A DNA stretch of 64,000 nucleotides, taken from NCBI RefSeq assembly GCF_027595985.1, contig NC_073313.1:80127994-80191993 (forward strand), written 5' to 3'. Position 1 is the stretch's first letter, and every line of letters begins with the position of its first letter. The translations under genes were made by a program, and so were the position numbers. This DNA is from Sorex araneus. Lineage: Eukaryota > Chordata > Mammalia > Eulipotyphla > Soricidae. Of this stretch, positions 60,531 to 64,000 are shown in pieces. Under the pieces are notes generated by a model that made no database searches, was not told where the DNA came from, and was given only the letters and a program-made list of their open reading frames with translations.

Positions 60531-61175
60531 TATATGCTAGGGGAGTGTCCACTCCCCAGCGCCTTTCCTGGCCAAACTTAGCCCGCGTCTGACTGTGCTG
60601 GTCCTGCTGCTGCTTTTCTGGGCAGTGAGTGTCCTGGAGCTTATGACCATCCTCGGCAGGCTCCCAGCTTTGCTGCTGTCAGGACTCTGGGCTGGCCACA
60701 GCCTGCTGGGCCAAATGGCCTGGTGATTGTTGTCAATTAAAGTTGCTGGCGAAATAGCTCACTCAGAAAGTTCTCTGGTCTATCAGTCTTCTAAAACCTG
60801 CAACCACATCTCCACTCTGCGAGGTATGCTCCCTATAGTGGAGGGAAGATGGTGTTTTATTGCTGGAAGAGAGCGTCAGGTCCCCTTTCTCCCGTACACA
60901 TGAGCTCTACTAAATTCCTCATTCAATTAGGGTCTGAACTGAAGAAACATTCTTTGTGCTGTAAATCCGTCACTATTGTCCTGTGTTAAACCTCATTTCA
61001 ACGTGTTGCTCTGGTCACTTCAATGGTCCCCTATCAAATGGCATACTTAAAATTAAAAATACCTTCTGATTCATAATCCATGTTGGCAACTTAGCCCATT
61101 ACAATTCTAAATCATCAAAGCCGAGTGGCAGTCTAGCTTTTAGTTCAATCTCTGATGAGTTTGTCTTAGTTCTTT
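60531..61175. other. unassigned; hydrophobic open stretch at 60557-60726
   Basis: One + frame lacks an ATG-initiated ORF but stays open for about 56 codons. It encodes a hydrophobic Leu-rich peptide (LTVLVLLLLFWAVSVLELMT...) ending in TGA at 60724-60726, followed by 'caattaaag' (ATTAAA) 11 bp on. It could be a truncated retrocopy of a membrane-protein 3' end, or chance. I do not recognise the gene. Confidence 0.3.
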
Positions 61176-61480
61176 TAAAACAATTTTTTTAAATTCAATC
61201 ACCGTGAGATAGACCCTTACAAAGCTGATCATGATTAGGTTTCAGTCATTCAGTGTTCCAACACTCAGCCTTCCACCAGTGTACATTTCCCAGCACCAGT
61301 GTCCCCAGGTTCCCTCCCATCACCCCCCTAGTCTCCCCTTCCAAGCCTGCCTCTATGGCAGACACTTTTCTTCTCTCTGGCTCTCTGGCTCTATCTGACT
61401 CTTTCTGACTCCCTGTCTCTCTCTCACACACTTTTTGAGTAATACAGACACTGAAATGTTGTTCTGTATATCCCTTTACC
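61176..61480 (-). mobile_element. L1 3' end
   Basis: 'aaattcaatcaccgtgagat', 'gattaggtttcagtcattca', 'accagtgtccccaggttccc'; T-rich 3' tail. Confidence 0.88.
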
Positions 61481-61782
61481 TAGTTTCATCATTCAGTTCT
61501 TGTGTCTGTTCTTGACTTGCAAAAATGAGTTCATGACCCTGAAAAAGCTGAAGGGCAGCTATTAGATATGGTAAACAAGCATGTCCTAATCTAAGATCTG
61601 GGTGCTTGTGGCATACTGAAATGCTCAAAATCAGAATGTTCCAAGTTTTGCTTGCCTTCTCTAACACAAAAATTGCTTTTTTTTGAGGTTTTTTTTTTTC
61701 AGTCCTGGAGGTTGAACCGACAGCCTCATGTGCTTCACCACCAACCACATCCAGGCTTGAAAGCAGCTTATTTTATTCACTG

Positions 61783-62035
<253 letters not shown>

Positions 62036-62105
62036 GCAAACAGATGATTTTCTAAAATGGGTAAATCCTTTGTGTTCTAATCAGCAAATGTAAAAATTGC
62101 AGTAG

Positions 62106-62335
62106 CTGGGGGTGGGGCAATATTTCAGTAATCCTGCCTGTGCAAGGCCGCAAGTTCAATCCCTGGGACCATATGTGCCATGCTTGCATTACCTGGTGTG
62201 GCCCTGGTGGCCTCCAGCATTGCTGAACAGTCATTGCCAGGCCCTAACATTGAACTACCCGGCCAGTCAGCTGAGTATAGCCAGAAGTGACCCTGAGCAC
62301 TACTAAGGAGTACCCACCAATAAATATAAGATAAT
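62106..62335 (+). mobile_element. old tRNA-derived SINE (probable)
   Basis: 'aagttcaatccctgggacca' (B-box like), 'gccctaacattgaactac', 'gtgaccctgagcactact' and an AT-rich end. Diverged from both main families. Confidence 0.55.
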
Positions 62336-62340
62336 AATAG

Positions 62341-62515
62341 GTTTTGGTTTTGCATTTTGGGTCACACTCGGCGATGCACAGAGGTTACTCCTGGCTCTGC
62401 ACTCAGGAATTACTTTTGGTGGTACTCAGGGGACCATATGGGATGCTGGGAATCGAACCCAGGTCAGCCGCGTGCAAGGCAAACACCCTACCTGCTGTGC
62501 AATTGCTCCAGCCCC
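62341..62515 (-). mobile_element. short-family SINE with 13-bp target-site duplication
   Basis: Perfect 'aagataataatag' duplication (62328-62340, 62516-62528). Near-consensus reverse copy inserted at the end of the older SINE. Confidence 0.96.
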
Positions 62516-62659
62516 AAGATAATAATAGTTCTTAACTGCCTCATATATTTGCTCATACTCGGTATTGTTGATTTTTAAATGCTAACCATTCAAATGGGCT
62601 TGTATAATACTTTATGTGGTTTTAATTAGATATTCCTCTAATGGCTTTTTCTGCTACAA

Positions 62660-63190
62660 AGTTTATTTTGAGGGTGAAAAATTATATCTAGGATTAGCCA
62701 GCTGGACTGCTTAGATGATCCCAAATTTGTTGTTGCAAGGCAGCAGAGTCAGGAGCCTGCCGAACATTTGCCTTCTCCTCTCCATCAGGTCTAATCAGGG
62801 TGTCATCCTTGGCCACATCAAGGTCATACGCCCTCTTCACGGCCTGTTTATGCTGAAGCTTTGTTGGCCTTGACCTCCGCAATGAAGACAAGTGCGTTGT
62901 CTACTATCTTCTTCGCAGCTGACTCCGTGGTCAGAGGGAACTTGATGAGGATGAAATGGTCAAGCTTGTTTCTCTGGGTCAGGGAGCAGGGGTGAGTGGT
63001 GGTGAGGTTCGCAGATATTTGGGCTGACTTCTCAGCTTCGGTGTTTTGGGTCTTCAGAAGGTGGTTGACAGGTGTGGATCTTCTTTTTCTGGCTGTGGAC
63101 ATCTTTCAGCACTGACCTCTGGCCTTCAAAGTTTTGGCTTTTTTGCCTTCAGCTTTGGGAGGGGCACAGGGGCTGAGGAAGAAAGGAAAG
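62660..63190 (-). pseudogene. RPL23A: processed pseudogene of ribosomal protein L23A
   Basis: Retrocopy of the large-subunit ribosomal protein uL23 (RPL23A). The minus strand, from about 63190 down, reads a Pro/Ala/Lys-rich N-terminal part (PLPKAEGKKAKTLKA). Next is [20 protein letters not shown] with [20 protein letters not shown]. After a frameshift near 62850 come [38 protein letters not shown] and the last codons near 62694. The C-terminal sequence and stop are altered. Introns are absent, and a short 3' UTR with an A-rich end follows on the minus strand (62660-62693). The parental gene is essential and elsewhere; this copy has frameshifts, an internal deletion and substitutions, so no functional protein is expected. 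Confidence 0.92.
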
Positions 63191-63284
63191 TAATATTACA
63201 GGGCGGAGAGAAATCTATCACTGGGCACCTCCAGCCAGTGGTATCTTTGAATACATCTCAAGTCTCAGGAAATTAATATTTTTC

Positions 63285-63467
63285 AGGCTGCTGGAGCCAT
63301 AGTAAAGCGGGAAGGGCATTTGTTTTGCACACGGCTGAGCCGGGTTCGATCTCCATATGGTCCCTTGAGAACCGCCAGGAGTGAATCCTGAGTGCAGAGC
63401 CAGGAGCAACCCCTGAGCATCACCAGATGTGATCCAAAAAACAAACAAAGAAGCAAAAATATTTCCC
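63285..63467 (+). mobile_element. short-family SINE
   Basis: 'gctggagccatagtaaagcg', 'gagccgggttcgatctccat', 'gagcaacccctgagcatcac', 'gtgatccaaaaaacaaac'. Lacks the usual 'cagcatcc' segment after the B box. Confidence 0.93.
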
Positions 63468-63469
63468 CC

Positions 63470-63848
63470 ATTATTTGCACAATACGGAGAGAGTAAATAC
63501 ACTCGCCTAACATTAAAAAGTAGAAAAACAACATGGATGGTACTGACTCCTTACTGGTGTGAAAACACGATGCTCTAGTTTGGGGGCACAACACCTCTAA
63601 GAGATCCTCCGTACCCCTCCTCCTCCGCCCCCCCACCGCTCAACCTGGTCCATGCACCTAGGCGTGCGCACCATGGCGAGGCCAGGCCAACTTTCAAAAA
63701 GCTGCCCAGGAGTTGACACCGAGGGCTAGCTAACCCAAACACTGTCCACCCAGCTCGCTACTCTGGTGGAATCACTGGAGAGCCTGTTAAGGGCTACAAA
63801 GTTGTATGTACATTCACTGGCGACATTTTTAAAGTGCTAGCTGTCCTT
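63470..63848. other. no recognised feature
   Basis: Unassigned; no supported ORF. Confidence 0.45.
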
Positions 63849-63849
63849 T

Positions 63850-64000
63850 TTCTATTTTTCTTTTGGTTTTTGGGTCACACCCGGAGATGCACAGGGGTCA
63901 CTCCTGACTCATGCACTCAGGAATTACTCCTGGCGGTGCTCGGGGGACCATATGGGATGCTGGGAATCGAACCCGGGTGGGCCACATGCAAGGCAAACGC
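63850..64000 (-). mobile_element. short-family SINE, cut by window end
   Basis: Near-consensus reverse copy: 'gggtcacacccggagatgca', 'gggaccatatgggatgctgg', 'aatcgaacccgggtgggcc'. The tRNA head continues beyond 64000. Confidence 0.95.

Overview
This is mammalian nuclear DNA, most likely from a shrew (Sorex araneus or a close relative). Three things point there. tRNA-derived SINEs with the head 'ggggctggagcgatagcaca' occur in both orientations across most of the window. Many L1 3' ends share one shrew-like 3' UTR. There is also a near full-length RTE-clade retrotransposon whose protein resembles nematode RTE elements; I recall such an element (RTE1_Sar) being reported as horizontally transferred between nematodes and the common shrew. 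The species call is inference from repeats, not from an alignment.

Only one intact protein gene is convincing: a 78-codon ORF at 31494-31730 on the + strand. It is a SMIM10/SMIM10L2-type single-pass micro-membrane protein. It sits in a GC-box-rich CpG island, with a poly(A) signal at 34846. Its stop codon overlaps a perfect GTGAGT splice donor, so a spliced form would end in a different, short C-terminus. From about 31000 to 35200 I see no transposable element, in contrast to the rest of the window. One processed pseudogene (RPL23A, 62660-63190, minus strand) is clear.

Layout: 1-9100 holds SINEs, a putative LTR-like repeat (2820-3950), two complete L1-derived composite elements with about 315-bp internal repeats and target-site duplications (4478-5680, 6736-8100), an RTE 3' fragment (6110-6595) and an L1 3' end with a 17-bp duplication. 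9100-16600 holds old L1 pieces, SINEs and sequence I cannot assign. 16600-24280 is a nested pile-up: two L1s, a 664-bp RTE deletion derivative (16784-17447), a perfect 25-bp hairpin (17538-17590), several SINEs, and a twin-primed RTE (18478-21976) inside L1 ORF2. 24285-30960 holds L1s and SINEs, 30960-35200 the gene, and 35200-64000 further SINEs, L1s, a solo LTR inside an L1 (37927-38372), a second LTR-like cluster (54975-57056), RPL23A and a long (GAAA)n tract.

The most interesting signal is how the repeats relate. The longer SINE family (tRNA head, body, tail) takes its body from the RTE 5' UTR and its tail from the RTE 3' end. A tRNA-less RTE deletion derivative in the same window looks like the intermediate. 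A second SINE family carries nearly the same tRNA head on an unrelated body. The L1 lineage has its own non-autonomous derivatives with variable tandem repeats.
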